Assembly: GCA_022712075.1 (NCBI GenBank)
Contig: JALAHE010000208.1
Span: 1-10,081, forward strand
Length of the DNA: 10,081 nucleotides
Reading direction: 5' to 3'
DNA from: Galactobacter sp.
GTDB lineage: Bacteria; Actinomycetota; Actinomycetes; Actinomycetales; Micrococcaceae
In this document: positions 1 to 6,302 of the stretch, piece by piece
How positions within the stretch are numbered: position 1 is the stretch's first letter
Layout of the letters: the number at the start of each line of letters is the position of its first letter
Program-made: the position numbers and the translations under genes
Notes under the pieces: generated by a model
What the model saw: the letters and a program-made list of their open reading frames with translations, nothing else
Told to the model about the DNA's origin: nothing
The model's database searches: none

Positions 1-481
1 GCGGGGAGGCCCCGGCGTGGGCGAGGCTCACGAGGGAGCACAGGGCGGCGTAGCCGGCCCCGGCCGGTGCTGGCCGGGGCGTCCCGGCCAGCACGGCGGG
101 GAGGAAGCGCGTGCCAAGACCGGCGTGCCCACCGGCGCCGCGCGCGAGGACCACCACGCGGCCGTTCGGCTTGCTCCGCCCACCCGGGGCGTGGGTGGCC
201 GAGGCGGTGCGCGCGCCGCGTCCCGCACCCTCCCGCTCCGTCGGTGCCCCGCGCCGGTGCCCGCGCTCGGGCAGGAGGGCGAGGTCCACCCCGGCGATGG
301 GCGCGAGCCCGGCCCCGAGGCAGGCGCCCACGTGCTTGACCAGCCCGTAGAGGCCGTCCCGGTCGGTGGCGGCCAGCGCCCAGGCCCCCTCCGCCTTGGC
401 CGCCGCGGCGAGCGCGTCCGGCCAATCCACGCCGTAGTGGGCGCTGAAGGCGCTCGCGACGTGCAGATGAGTGAAGCTCAT
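1..481 (-). CDS. dnaE2: Error-prone DNA polymerase III alpha subunit, DnaE2 type (N-terminal part only)
   Basis: Reading from ATG at 481 the frame stays open for 160 codons and runs off the left edge, so only the N-terminal PHP domain is visible. The protein begins MSFTHLHVASAFSAHYG, has a HxH metal-type motif (H5, H7), then ATDRDGLYGLVKH and PIAGVDLALL, the order seen at the N-terminus of actinobacterial DnaE/DnaE2 polymerases. Residues about 85-115 form a Gly/Arg-rich hydrophilic stretch, after which a GYAALCSLVSLAHAG segment resumes the domain. In this family the enzyme replicates past lesions in the SOS mutasome with ImuA' and ImuB. The start overlaps the stop of the upstream DUF6504 gene as ATGA, implying one transcript under the LexA box at 908-925. 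DnaE2 rather than DnaE1 is inferred from DUF6504 linkage and SOS control; the catalytic domain lies outside the window. Confidence 0.85.
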   Translation of the reverse strand, partial: MSFTHLHVASAFSAHYGVDWPDALAAAAKAEGAWALAATDRDGLYGLVKHVGACLGAGLAPIAGVDLALLPERGHRRGAPTEREGAGRGARTASATHAPGGRSKPNGRVVVLARGAGGHAGLGTRFLPAVLAGTPRPAPAGAGYAALCSLVSLAHAGASP

Positions 482-810
482 GCGCTGCGCCGTTCCCCCT
501 GCGGCACCCCCGCCGTGGCCTCCGGCAGGTTGATGAGGCGCCAGCGCCCCGTCTGCGGTTGGTGGCTCACGTGCACGGTCCGCGGGGCGTTCCGCTCGCC
601 GAGGCGCAGCTGCAGGCGCCAGATCTCCTCGTCAACGAGGCCGGCCCCGAGGCCGCGTTGGGCGCGGGCGTTCTCCTCCCACCACGCGGTGCGCCGGTAC
701 CAGCGCACGGGGCGGGCGCACACGCGCCAGGCGTGCCCGCCCCAGGTCACGCGCAACGGCTGCCCTGCCGCGCTCAGCGTCACCTCAACCGATTGGGTGA
801 ACAACCCCAT
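478..810 (-). CDS. DUF6504 family protein of the SOS mutagenesis locus
   Basis: This 110-residue protein (start MGLFTQSVEV) resembles the small DUF6504 proteins that accompany imuB and dnaE2 in actinobacteria. It has a short beta-rich N-terminus (VEVTLSAAGQPLRVTWGG), many tryptophans and arginines (WRVCARPVRWYRRTAWWEE), a VDEEIWRLQL strand and a closing GRWRLINL strand. No catalytic motif is visible and the function is unknown; a role as an accessory to lesion-bypass synthesis is inferred from context only. I chose ATG at 808-810 because GGAGG lies 8 bases upstream; the frame is open 21 codons further to 873, but that extension is low-complexity and would put the start upstream of this strong ribosome site. 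The stop overlaps the dnaE2 start by 4 bases. It is the first gene after the LexA box, about 100 bases away. Confidence 0.75.
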   Translation of the reverse strand: MGLFTQSVEVTLSAAGQPLRVTWGGHAWRVCARPVRWYRRTAWWEENARAQRGLGAGLVDEEIWRLQLRLGERNAPRTVHVSHQPQTGRWRLINLPEATAGVPQGERRSA

Positions 811-907
811 CCGGATCCTCCAAAAGCGCCGGGCGTGAGTTCCTCCGGCGCGGGCCACAGTGCGGCCGGACACCCCTGGGAAGCTAGGAGGGGCCGGCCC
901 CGATAGA

Positions 908-925
908 TTCGAACAGATGTTCGAA
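908..925. promoter_or_regulatory. LexA-binding SOS box
   Basis: The site TTCGAACAGATGTTCGAA has two perfect 8-base arms around a GA centre and matches the Gram-positive and actinobacterial LexA consensus (CGAAC, N4, GTTCG). It lies 98 bases upstream of the DUF6504 start on the minus strand and 135 bases upstream of the divergent gene at 1060. LexA here would repress DUF6504-dnaE2 until DNA damage. The palindrome is flanked by GATAGA (902-907) and TCTATC (930-935), themselves inverted, so -10-like hexamers may lie on each side facing away from the operator. Confidence 0.9.
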
Positions 926-929
926 CAGC

Positions 930-993
930 TCTATCTTCAGGGTACCCCCCGACGCTTCGGACGCGCCAAGGATTCTTTGAGCTCACCTACACT
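930..993 (+). promoter_or_regulatory. Candidate promoter elements for the gene at 1060
   Basis: Two -10-like hexamers face the plus-strand gene: TATCTT at 932-937, directly beside the LexA box, and TACACT at 988-993. Neither has a convincing -35 at the right distance. If TATCTT is the real -10, LexA would also cover this promoter. The call rests on hexamer resemblance only. The rest of the 249-base gap between the two divergent genes shows no other gene. Confidence 0.3.
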
Positions 994-1059
994 CGGCGCA
1001 GGCCCCTCACCCGCAGCTGCGCATCACGCCCCCGCCCGCAGCAAACCGCGAAGGACACC

Positions 1060-1659
1060 ATGAAACTCAACCGCTCACCCCTGATCTGGGTGGCCCTCGT
1101 CGCGCTGCTGGTGGTGGTTGGCCTGCGTTTCTCCCGCGACATCGAGAAGGGAAAGGGCAGCACCGTCTTCTGGGGCGTGGGCATCGCCCTCGTCATCGTC
1201 GGCGCGCTGTGGTGGTGGCAGAGCGCCTCCCGCAAGGGAGTGGTGCAGGCGCTGGCCTCCACGCGCCCAGGTGACTTCGCGGCGGGAGTGCGCTCAACCA
1301 CCACCAACACCGCGCTGACCAAGCAGGTGGCAAAGGAGCTCGGCACCAAGGCCAAGGGGACCCTCAACATCAACGCCGTGAGCGCCAACGCCCGGGAGCT
1401 CACGCTCTGGTACGGGGCAAACAAGCCAACGCTCACCGTGCAGGCCTCCCGCATCACCTCGCTGCACACGGGCGAGGTGAGCGAGGGAATCCACCGCTAC
1501 CCCAACGTCATCGTGACGATCGACGAACGCCTGCCCTTGGCCTTCTCCCCGCGCCTCGAGGACGGCGACACTGCGGAGGGATTCACCCACCGACTCGCCA
1601 CGGCGCTCGGCCTACCCGCCGAGCGGATCAACCCTCCGCTGCCCGGGGAGCAGGCATGA
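1060..1659 (+). CDS. Small membrane protein with two N-terminal helices, unknown function
   Basis: I do not recognise this 199-residue protein. It has two hydrophobic segments, about residues 8-22 (PLIWVALVALLVVVG) and 35-53 (TVFWGVGIALVIVGALWWW), joined by a charged linker (RFSRDIEKGKG), which the positive-inside rule places in the cytoplasm only if both termini face out. A soluble domain of about 140 residues follows, with alternating strand-like stretches (TLNINAVSANARELTLWYG, PNVIVTIDERLPLAF) and an ending rich in proline. No catalytic motif, signal-peptidase site or cysteine pair is visible. AAGGA at 1051-1055 precedes ATG by 4 bases. The stop overlaps the Nudix gene start as ATGA, so the two are probably translationally coupled. 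The LexA box lies 135 bases upstream, so damage-linked control is possible but unproven. Confidence 0.8.
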   Translation: MKLNRSPLIWVALVALLVVVGLRFSRDIEKGKGSTVFWGVGIALVIVGALWWWQSASRKGVVQALASTRPGDFAAGVRSTTTNTALTKQVAKELGTKAKGTLNINAVSANARELTLWYGANKPTLTVQASRITSLHTGEVSEGIHRYPNVIVTIDERLPLAFSPRLEDGDTAEGFTHRLATALGLPAERINPPLPGEQA

Positions 1660-2171
1660 GCGAGGAGATCGCGGCGCTCTACAACACCGAGGGGAAGCAG
1701 ATCGGCAGCGCTCCCCGCTCCGAGGTCCGCGCCAAGAACCTGCACCACGCTGCCACCGCCGTGGTGGTCTTCGACCGCGCCGGCCGGGTCTTTGTCCACC
1801 AGCGCACCGAGAGCAAGGACGTCTATCCCGGGCTCTTCGACTTCGCCGCCGGTGGGGTACTCCAGGACGGGGAGGAGCCCTGGGAGGCCGCCGAGCGTGA
1901 GCTCGCCGAGGAGCTGGGCCTGAGCGATCCCCTCAACCGCATCGGCGAGGGCGAGTACACCGACAAGCACACGAGCTATCACGGCTTCCTCGCCTGGGCC
2001 CTCACCGACGAAGAACCCACGCTGCAGGCCGAGGAGGTCCAGGGCGGCTCCTGGTGGCCCCGCGAGGAACTGCTCCGGGCCATCGAGCAGAACCCGGAGC
2101 GCTTCATGCCGGACACGGTGGGCCTCCTGGGCGGGTGGCTCGCCGCGTTCCCCGGCCCCGGCGTCGCCTGA
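1656..2171 (+). CDS. Nudix hydrolase (YfcD/isopentenyl isomerase-like branch)
   Basis: The 171-residue protein carries a complete Nudix box at residues 67-89, G-x5-E-x7-RELAEELGL, with all metal-binding glutamates present (E82, E85, E86). Upstream of it, LHHAATAVVVFDRAGRVFVHQR and YPGLFDFAAGG are typical of the YfcD branch, which resembles isopentenyl-diphosphate isomerase in fold but hydrolyses nucleoside diphosphate-linked substrates of unknown identity. An isomerase role is unlikely: the protein starts directly with the YNTEGKQIG strand found in YfcD-like hydrolases. The start ATG overlaps the stop of the upstream membrane-protein gene by 4 bases, with GGGGAG about 6-7 bases before it. The length is normal. 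The substrate cannot be named from sequence. Confidence 0.93.
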   Translation: MSEEIAALYNTEGKQIGSAPRSEVRAKNLHHAATAVVVFDRAGRVFVHQRTESKDVYPGLFDFAAGGVLQDGEEPWEAAERELAEELGLSDPLNRIGEGEYTDKHTSYHGFLAWALTDEEPTLQAEEVQGGSWWPREELLRAIEQNPERFMPDTVGLLGGWLAAFPGPGVA

Positions 2172-2176
2172 CGACG

Positions 2177-2203
2177 GGGCCGCCCTCGTCCAGAGCGCGG
2201 CCC
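2177..2203 (+). terminator. Possible weak hairpin after the Nudix gene
   Basis: A perfect 7-base stem, GGGCCGC (2177-2183) with GCGGCCC (2197-2203), has a 13-base loop and starts 5 bases after the Nudix stop. There is no T-run after it. It could end the membrane-protein/Nudix transcript, but in DNA this GC-rich such stems also arise by chance. Confidence 0.3.
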
Positions 2204-2236
2204 GAGCCCGGCCAGAAGTGCGCGAGAATGGACACC

Positions 2237-3241
2237 ATGAGCTCGTCCGCCAGCACCACCCAGCCAGACTCCGCCGCCCTCGCCTCACCCTGGGGGAACG
2301 TCAGCGCGCAGGGGCTCCGCGAGGCAGCCGCAGCGGCCGGCCACACCCTGGATGCGGAGCAGCTCGCCGCGATCGAGGCGATCGCCGCCCCGCACACCCG
2401 CGGCGTCTACCTCCACGGCGCCGTGGGCCGCGGCAAGTCCTGGCTCGCCGACCGGGTGCTGGCCCAGATCACCGGCCCCACCAAGCGCCTGCACGTGCAC
2501 GGCTTCCTCAAGGAGCTGCAGCACCACATGGCCGTGGAGCAGCTCCCGCTCCCCGAGGCCGTGGCAGCCCTCATCGGCGACGCCCGCTTCCTGCTGCTCG
2601 ACGAGTTCCACGTGCACGACATCGCCGACGCGATCATGCTGCGCCGCACCCTCGTCACCCTGCTGGAGGGCGACACCGCGCTGCTCATGACTTCCAACTA
2701 CCCGCCGGAGCGCCTCCTGCCCAACCCCTCCTTCCACGACGCCGTCCTCCCGGCCATCGAGGCCATCCAGGAGAACCTGGAGACGGTGCACCTGGGCGGC
2801 GAGCACGACTACCGCGTGCAGAGCGAACACACGGGAGGCTTTGCCTCCGGTCGCTGGAACGTGGGCGAGGCACCCAGCCAAGGGCACGACGTCGTGCAGG
2901 TGCCTTTGAGCCCCACGCGCGCCTTGAGCGCGCTGGGCGCAAGCGAGGGCACGCTGCGCGTGCACTGGGACGAGCTCTGCTACGGCAACGTCTCGGTGGG
3001 CGACTACCTGACCCTGGCCCGCGACTTCGAGCGCTTCGAGCTGATCGGCGTGCCCAACCCGCAGTTCATGGATCCCGAGCCGTTCCAGCGCCTCGCCTAC
3101 CTGCTCGATGTGCTCGTGGACGCCGATCGCCCCCTCACCGTGTGGGCCGCGACCGGGCGCGAGGCCTTTGCCACGGCCATGCGCCGGCCGCGCGATGTGG
3201 AGCGCCTGACCTCGCGCCTGCAGCTCCTGCAGGAGGGCTGA
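2237..3241 (+). CDS. zapE: ZapE/AFG1-family P-loop ATPase
   Basis: This 334-residue protein has a Walker A motif GAVGRGKS (61-68), a Walker B FLLLDEFHVHD (118-128) and a sensor-1 type MTSNYPP (151-157). The spacing and the DEF-x-x-x-DIADA signature are characteristic of the AFG1/ZapE family. ZapE in Escherichia coli binds FtsZ and destabilises its ring under stress, and the mitochondrial relatives work in protein quality control; which role applies here is not known. Two starts are possible, ATG 2228 and ATG 2237. I chose 2237 because GAGAAT lies 7 bases before it in a leaderless layout like those of neighbouring genes. The 2228 start would add only MDT. The C-terminal half (WDELCYGNVSVGDYLTLARDFE and TSRLQLLQ) fits the family. 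Gene length is normal. Confidence 0.9.
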   Translation: MSSSASTTQPDSAALASPWGNVSAQGLREAAAAAGHTLDAEQLAAIEAIAAPHTRGVYLHGAVGRGKSWLADRVLAQITGPTKRLHVHGFLKELQHHMAVEQLPLPEAVAALIGDARFLLLDEFHVHDIADAIMLRRTLVTLLEGDTALLMTSNYPPERLLPNPSFHDAVLPAIEAIQENLETVHLGGEHDYRVQSEHTGGFASGRWNVGEAPSQGHDVVQVPLSPTRALSALGASEGTLRVHWDELCYGNVSVGDYLTLARDFERFELIGVPNPQFMDPEPFQRLAYLLDVLVDADRPLTVWAATGREAFATAMRRPRDVERLTSRLQLLQEG

Positions 3242-3242
3242 G

Positions 3243-3268
3243 CGCCCGGCACGCTGTCAGGCCGGGCG
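3243..3268 (+). terminator. Hairpin between zapE and the VOC gene
   Basis: A perfect 8-base stem, CGCCCGGC (3243-3250) and GCCGGGCG (3261-3268), with a 10-base loop begins 2 bases after the zapE stop and ends 2 bases before the -10-like TACGCT of the next gene. It may terminate zapE transcription. There is no T-tract, so termination is uncertain. Confidence 0.45.
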
Positions 3269-3270
3269 AC

Positions 3271-3276
3271 TACGCT
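3271..3276 (+). promoter_or_regulatory. -10 hexamer of a likely leaderless promoter for the VOC gene
   Basis: TACGCT fits the actinobacterial TANNNT -10 and is followed by exactly 6 bases before the ATG at 3283, placing the transcription start at the A of the start codon. There is no Shine-Dalgarno sequence before this ATG, which supports a leaderless mRNA. No clear -35 is visible. Confidence 0.6.
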
Positions 3277-3282
3277 CGGCGC

Positions 3283-3726
3283 ATGAACCAGCCAAGCGCG
3301 CCCCACTTTGTCACCGCCCTCACCCTCGGCGTCAGCGACGTCGAGGCCTCCCTGGCCTTCTACACGAGCGCCCTCGGCCTCCCGCTCGTCTATCACGTGC
3401 CGGGCGAGATCGCCTTTGTTCAATCGGCGCCCGGCCAGCTCCTGGCACTGTGGAACATCGCCTCGATGCCCGGCGAATACGGTAACGTGGGCTTCTCCCC
3501 CGACTCCGCCCCGCCGGTCTCGCTCGGGCACAACGTGGGCTCCGCAGCCGAGGTGGTGCCGCTCGTGGAACGCGCGCTCGCCGCGGGCGCCACGCTCGTG
3601 AGCGCCCCTGAAACCCGCTCGTGGGGCGGCACGAGCGGCTGCGTCGCCGATCCAGACGGCTACCGCATCGACGTGGTCCACAACCCGGCGTTCTCCATCG
3701 GCGAAGACGGATCCGTGACGGTGTGA
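3283..3726 (+). CDS. VOC-superfamily (glyoxalase-fold) protein
   Basis: The 147-residue protein has one pair of beta-alpha-beta-beta-beta modules typical of the vicinal oxygen chelate superfamily. The first module runs from ALTLGVSDVEASLAFYTSAL and GLPLVYH; the second contains VPLVERALAAGATLVSAPET, then CVADPDGYRIDVVHNPAF. The closing DPDGYRIDVVHNPAF matches the end of lactoylglutathione lyase-like members, but the position where glyoxalase I and dioxygenases usually have a metal-binding glutamate is occupied by aspartate (D130). Substrate and reaction cannot be assigned; members include dioxygenases, glyoxalases and antibiotic-binding proteins. It sits alone between two gaps and appears to have its own leaderless promoter at 3271-3276. 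A much longer open frame exists upstream in the same frame, but it only shadows zapE. Confidence 0.88.
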   Translation: MNQPSAPHFVTALTLGVSDVEASLAFYTSALGLPLVYHVPGEIAFVQSAPGQLLALWNIASMPGEYGNVGFSPDSAPPVSLGHNVGSAAEVVPLVERALAAGATLVSAPETRSWGGTSGCVADPDGYRIDVVHNPAFSIGEDGSVTV

Positions 3727-3739
3727 CACCCCCGGGTGG

Positions 3740-3745
3740 CAGGAT
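3740..3745 (+). promoter_or_regulatory. Possible leaderless -10 for the S9 peptidase gene
   Basis: CAGGAT is followed by 6 bases and then the ATG at 3752, the same layout as for the VOC gene. A weak -35 candidate, GTGACG at 3715-3720, stands 19 bases upstream. No Shine-Dalgarno sequence is placed correctly for this start. The hexamer matches only the A and T of TANNNT, so the call is tentative. Confidence 0.35.
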
Positions 3746-3751
3746 GCTGTT

Positions 3752-5788
3752 ATGACGCGCACCACAGTGACCGAGCTGCTCAACGCCACCCGCCTCGACG
3801 CCCTCCTCACCTCCCCCGGCGGCCGCATCGTCGCCAAGGCCACCTCGCCCGACGCGAAGGGGACGAGCTACCGCAGCCGCCTCGTGGAGCTGGACGGCGG
3901 CGCCCCGCTGGGGTTGACGCGCGGTTCCGCCTCGGTGGGATCCGCCGCACTCACCGACGACGGCTCCACCTACTTCACCGCCAAGCGCGTGGGTGAAGAC
4001 GGCACCGAGGCCGACGACGCCACGCTGTGGGGCCTGCCGGCGCGCGGCGAGGCGGCCCAGCTGGCCAGCCGCCCAGGCGGCTTCGGGCGGATCGAGGCCC
4101 GCGGCGGGCTGCTCATCGCCGAGCTCGAGGCGCACTCGCAGGCCGCTGACGAGAAGAGCCACGCCGAGCTCACCAAGGCGCGTGAGGAGGCCAAGACGAG
4201 CGCCGTCCTGCACGAGGGCTTCCCGCTGCGCTACTGGAACGCCGACCTGGGGCCGGGGCGCACGGTGCTCGCGGTCGCGGAGCTGCCGGAGGATCTCGGC
4301 TCCCTGGCCCCGCTGACGGGCCCAGCCGACTCGGGCGAGGACGACGACGCGCCGGAGACCCAGGTGCTCACCTTCCACTGGGCGGTGATGCCAGCGGGGC
4401 GCGTGGAGGGCTGGGAGCCCTCGCCGGACGGCACCGCCGCGCTCGTGGGCGTCTCGGTCTCGATCCCCGGGCAGCTCGGCGCCACGCAGCTCTGGCTCGT
4501 AGACCTCGTGGGCGGCGGCGAACCGCGCTTGCTGGTGGACGCCGAGGTGTCCCACTCGCACTGGAGCGGGCCCATCAGCCCCGACGGCACGCGCGCGCTC
4601 ATCGGCCGCGAGGCGCATTGGACGCCCAGCAGCGACCTCGATTCCGAGACGCACGTGCTTGACCTCAGGACCGGCGCCACGACCCGCCTGTGGCCCGAGC
4701 ACGACTTCTGGCTGGATCCCGCGTGGCTCGACGACGCCACGGTGGTCGCCTCGAGCGACGACCACGGCCGCGGCTCGCTGTGGATCGGCGGGACCGCGGA
4801 GGCGGCGCCTCGACGGCTGGCGGGAGGCCCCGAGGACAAGCTCGCGTTCGGCTCGCCGCAGGTCGCCGGCTCGCGGGTGGTGACCACCGCCTCGGCGATC
4901 GACGTCGCCCCGTTCCCCGTGGCTGTTGACCCCGCCTCGGGGCACCTGACCGAGCTGCCTACCCCGGCCCAACAGCCAGCGCAGGTGGGAAGCCTGACCG
5001 AGGTCTTTGCCACGGCCGAGGACGGCACCGAACTGAGGGCCTGGCTGCGCCTGCCGGCAGGAGAGGGGCCGCACCCGTTGGTGGTGTTCGCGCACGGCGG
5101 CCCGTGGGGCTCGTGGAACGCCTGGACCTACCGCTGGAACCCGAACCCGTTCGTCGATGCCGGGTTCGCCGTGCTGATGCCGGATCCGGCCATCTCCACG
5201 GGCTACGGGACGCCGATGATCGCGCGCGGGCAGCAGCAGCTCGGCGGCGTGCCGTTCACCGACATCATGGCGCTGACCGACGCGACGATCGCGCGGGCCG
5301 ACGTGGACGAGACACGCACTGCCTTCGCCGGCGGCTCGTACGGCGGCTACATGGCCAACTGGGTCGCGGGACACACGGGAGACCGCTTCCACTGCATCGT
5401 CACGCACGCCTCGCTCTGGGACACGGAATCCATGGGCCGCACCACCGACAACGCCGAGTGGGCGCCGGCCATGGCGCAGCAGTACGCGCAGTACTCACCG
5501 CACCACTACGCCGAGGCGATCGAGGTGCCGCTGCTCGTGATCCACGGGGACAAGGACTACCGCGTGCCGATCGGGCAGGGGCAGACCCTCTGGTATGACC
5601 TGCTCACGCGCTCGGCCACGCCGCTGGACGCCGAGGGCAGGACCAAGCACCGTTTCCTGTACTTCCCCGACGAGGGGCACTGGATCGCCCGCCGCGGCAA
5701 CGCCGAGCTCTGGTACGAGACGTTCATCGCGTTCCTCGCCGAGCACACGCTCGGCGAGGACTGGGAGCGGCCGACCACGATGGGCTGA
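3752..5788 (+). CDS. S9 family (prolyl oligopeptidase/acylaminoacyl-peptidase-like) serine peptidase
   Basis: This 678-residue protein has the two-part layout of S9 peptidases. Residues about 1-410 form a beta-propeller with repeated SPDG/SPDGT strands, which in the family gates access to the active site so that only short peptides enter. Residues about 415-670 form an alpha/beta hydrolase. The triad is complete: S529 in GGSYGGYM, D602 in HGDKDYRVP and H643 in DEGHWI. VVFAHGGPWG (from about 446) provides the oxyanion-hole region. No signal peptide or membrane helix is present, so it is probably a cytoplasmic oligopeptidase or acylaminoacyl peptidase; which one cannot be told from sequence. 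A charged insert (EKSHAELTKAREEAK, near 135) lies in the propeller. The gene is monocistronic, bounded by a likely leaderless promoter and a hairpin at 5799-5830. Confidence 0.92.
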   Translation: MTRTTVTELLNATRLDALLTSPGGRIVAKATSPDAKGTSYRSRLVELDGGAPLGLTRGSASVGSAALTDDGSTYFTAKRVGEDGTEADDATLWGLPARGEAAQLASRPGGFGRIEARGGLLIAELEAHSQAADEKSHAELTKAREEAKTSAVLHEGFPLRYWNADLGPGRTVLAVAELPEDLGSLAPLTGPADSGEDDDAPETQVLTFHWAVMPAGRVEGWEPSPDGTAALVGVSVSIPGQLGATQLWLVDLVGGGEPRLLVDAEVSHSHWSGPISPDGTRALIGREAHWTPSSDLDSETHVLDLRTGATTRLWPEHDFWLDPAWLDDATVVASSDDHGRGSLWIGGTAEAAPRRLAGGPEDKLAFGSPQVAGSRVVTTASAIDVAPFPVAVDPASGHLTELPTPAQQPAQVGSLTEVFATAEDGTELRAWLRLPAGEGPHPLVVFAHGGPWGSWNAWTYRWNPNPFVDAGFAVLMPDPAISTGYGTPMIARGQQQLGGVPFTDIMALTDATIARADVDETRTAFAGGSYGGYMANWVAGHTGDRFHCIVTHASLWDTESMGRTTDNAEWAPAMAQQYAQYSPHHYAEAIEVPLLVIHGDKDYRVPIGQGQTLWYDLLTRSATPLDAEGRTKHRFLYFPDEGHWIARRGNAELWYETFIAFLAEHTLGEDWERPTTMG

Positions 5789-5798
5789 GGGGAGACCG

Positions 5799-5830
5799 TC
5801 GGACGCCACCTCTTGTGCGGTGGCGTCTGA
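5799..5830. terminator. Bidirectional hairpin between convergent genes
   Basis: TCGGACGCCACC (5799-5810) pairs with GGTGGCGTCTGA (5819-5830): twelve pairs including one G-U wobble, with an 8-base loop. It lies 10 bases after the S9 peptidase stop and 16 bases beyond the stop of the facing membrane-protein gene, the expected place for a shared terminator. No T-tract is present on either strand. Confidence 0.7.
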
Positions 5831-5846
5831 TGGGGTGGAGCAAGCT

Positions 5847-6230
5847 TCAGGAGGACGAGCGAACTGTCTTCCTACGCGGGCGGAAGGCCACGACCAGACC
5901 GGTGATGGCAACAAGAACACCGACCGCGAGCACCGAAGTGCCGATCCAGAAGTTCCGCAGCTGCAAGTGACGGCATGCATAGTTACCCGTCCCTCCCGCT
6001 TGGTCCAAGCTCGGCGGATAAGGCCATCCAAACGCTCCGGCCCCGGAGCCGCACCGGATGGCACCGCCTGCGTCGAGGACAAGGAAGGCGAGACCCAGCA
6101 GCGAAACGACGACGGCCACAAGCGTCAGGATGATGCCGAGCCTGCCTCGACACAACATCGCCACGACGCAACTGATCGCGCACAAGGCGAAGGGCATCAA
6201 AGCTAGGAGGAAGACGTCGTTGGAGGTCAC
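5847..6230 (-). CDS. Small three-helix membrane protein, unknown function
   Basis: I do not recognise this 127-residue protein. Three hydrophobic segments are clear: about 6-27 (VFLLALMPFALCAISCVVAMLC), 31-55 (LGIILTLVAVVVSLLGLAFLVL) and 93-116 (NFWIGTSVLAVGVLVAITG). Positive residues after the first helix (RGR) and at the end (RPRRK) put those parts in the cytoplasm, with an outside N-terminus and an outside loop at 56-92. That loop holds two cysteines (C60, C86) that could form a disulfide. The start is GTG at 6228-6230, with AGGAG 11 bases upstream, a long spacing. The region is about 60% GC, lower than its neighbours, and the 72 bases upstream are lower still, suggesting recent acquisition. 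It follows the phosphoesterase gene on the same strand and could be cotranscribed with it. Confidence 0.7.
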   Translation of the reverse strand: MTSNDVFLLALMPFALCAISCVVAMLCRGRLGIILTLVAVVVSLLGLAFLVLDAGGAIRCGSGAGAFGWPYPPSLDQAGGTGNYACRHLQLRNFWIGTSVLAVGVLVAITGLVVAFRPRRKTVRSSS

Positions 6231-6302
6231 GAAGTTCTCTGCTCCTCATCGGACGGAGGCCCGAAGCGAAAGAAGGTCCATCAATCGGACTCGCGCCCGA
6301 CC

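Noticed and set aside
2218..3282. An upstream extension of the VOC gene to give a 502-residue protein
   Set aside because: The first 355 residues are a frame-shifted reading of zapE. The VOC domain begins at MNQPSAPHF, with its own -10-like hexamer.
3332..5407. A 691-codon open frame on the minus strand opposite the S9 peptidase
   Set aside because: It is Arg/Gly/Ala-rich with no motif, and it runs opposite a peptidase with a complete catalytic triad. High-GC codon bias creates such antisense frames.
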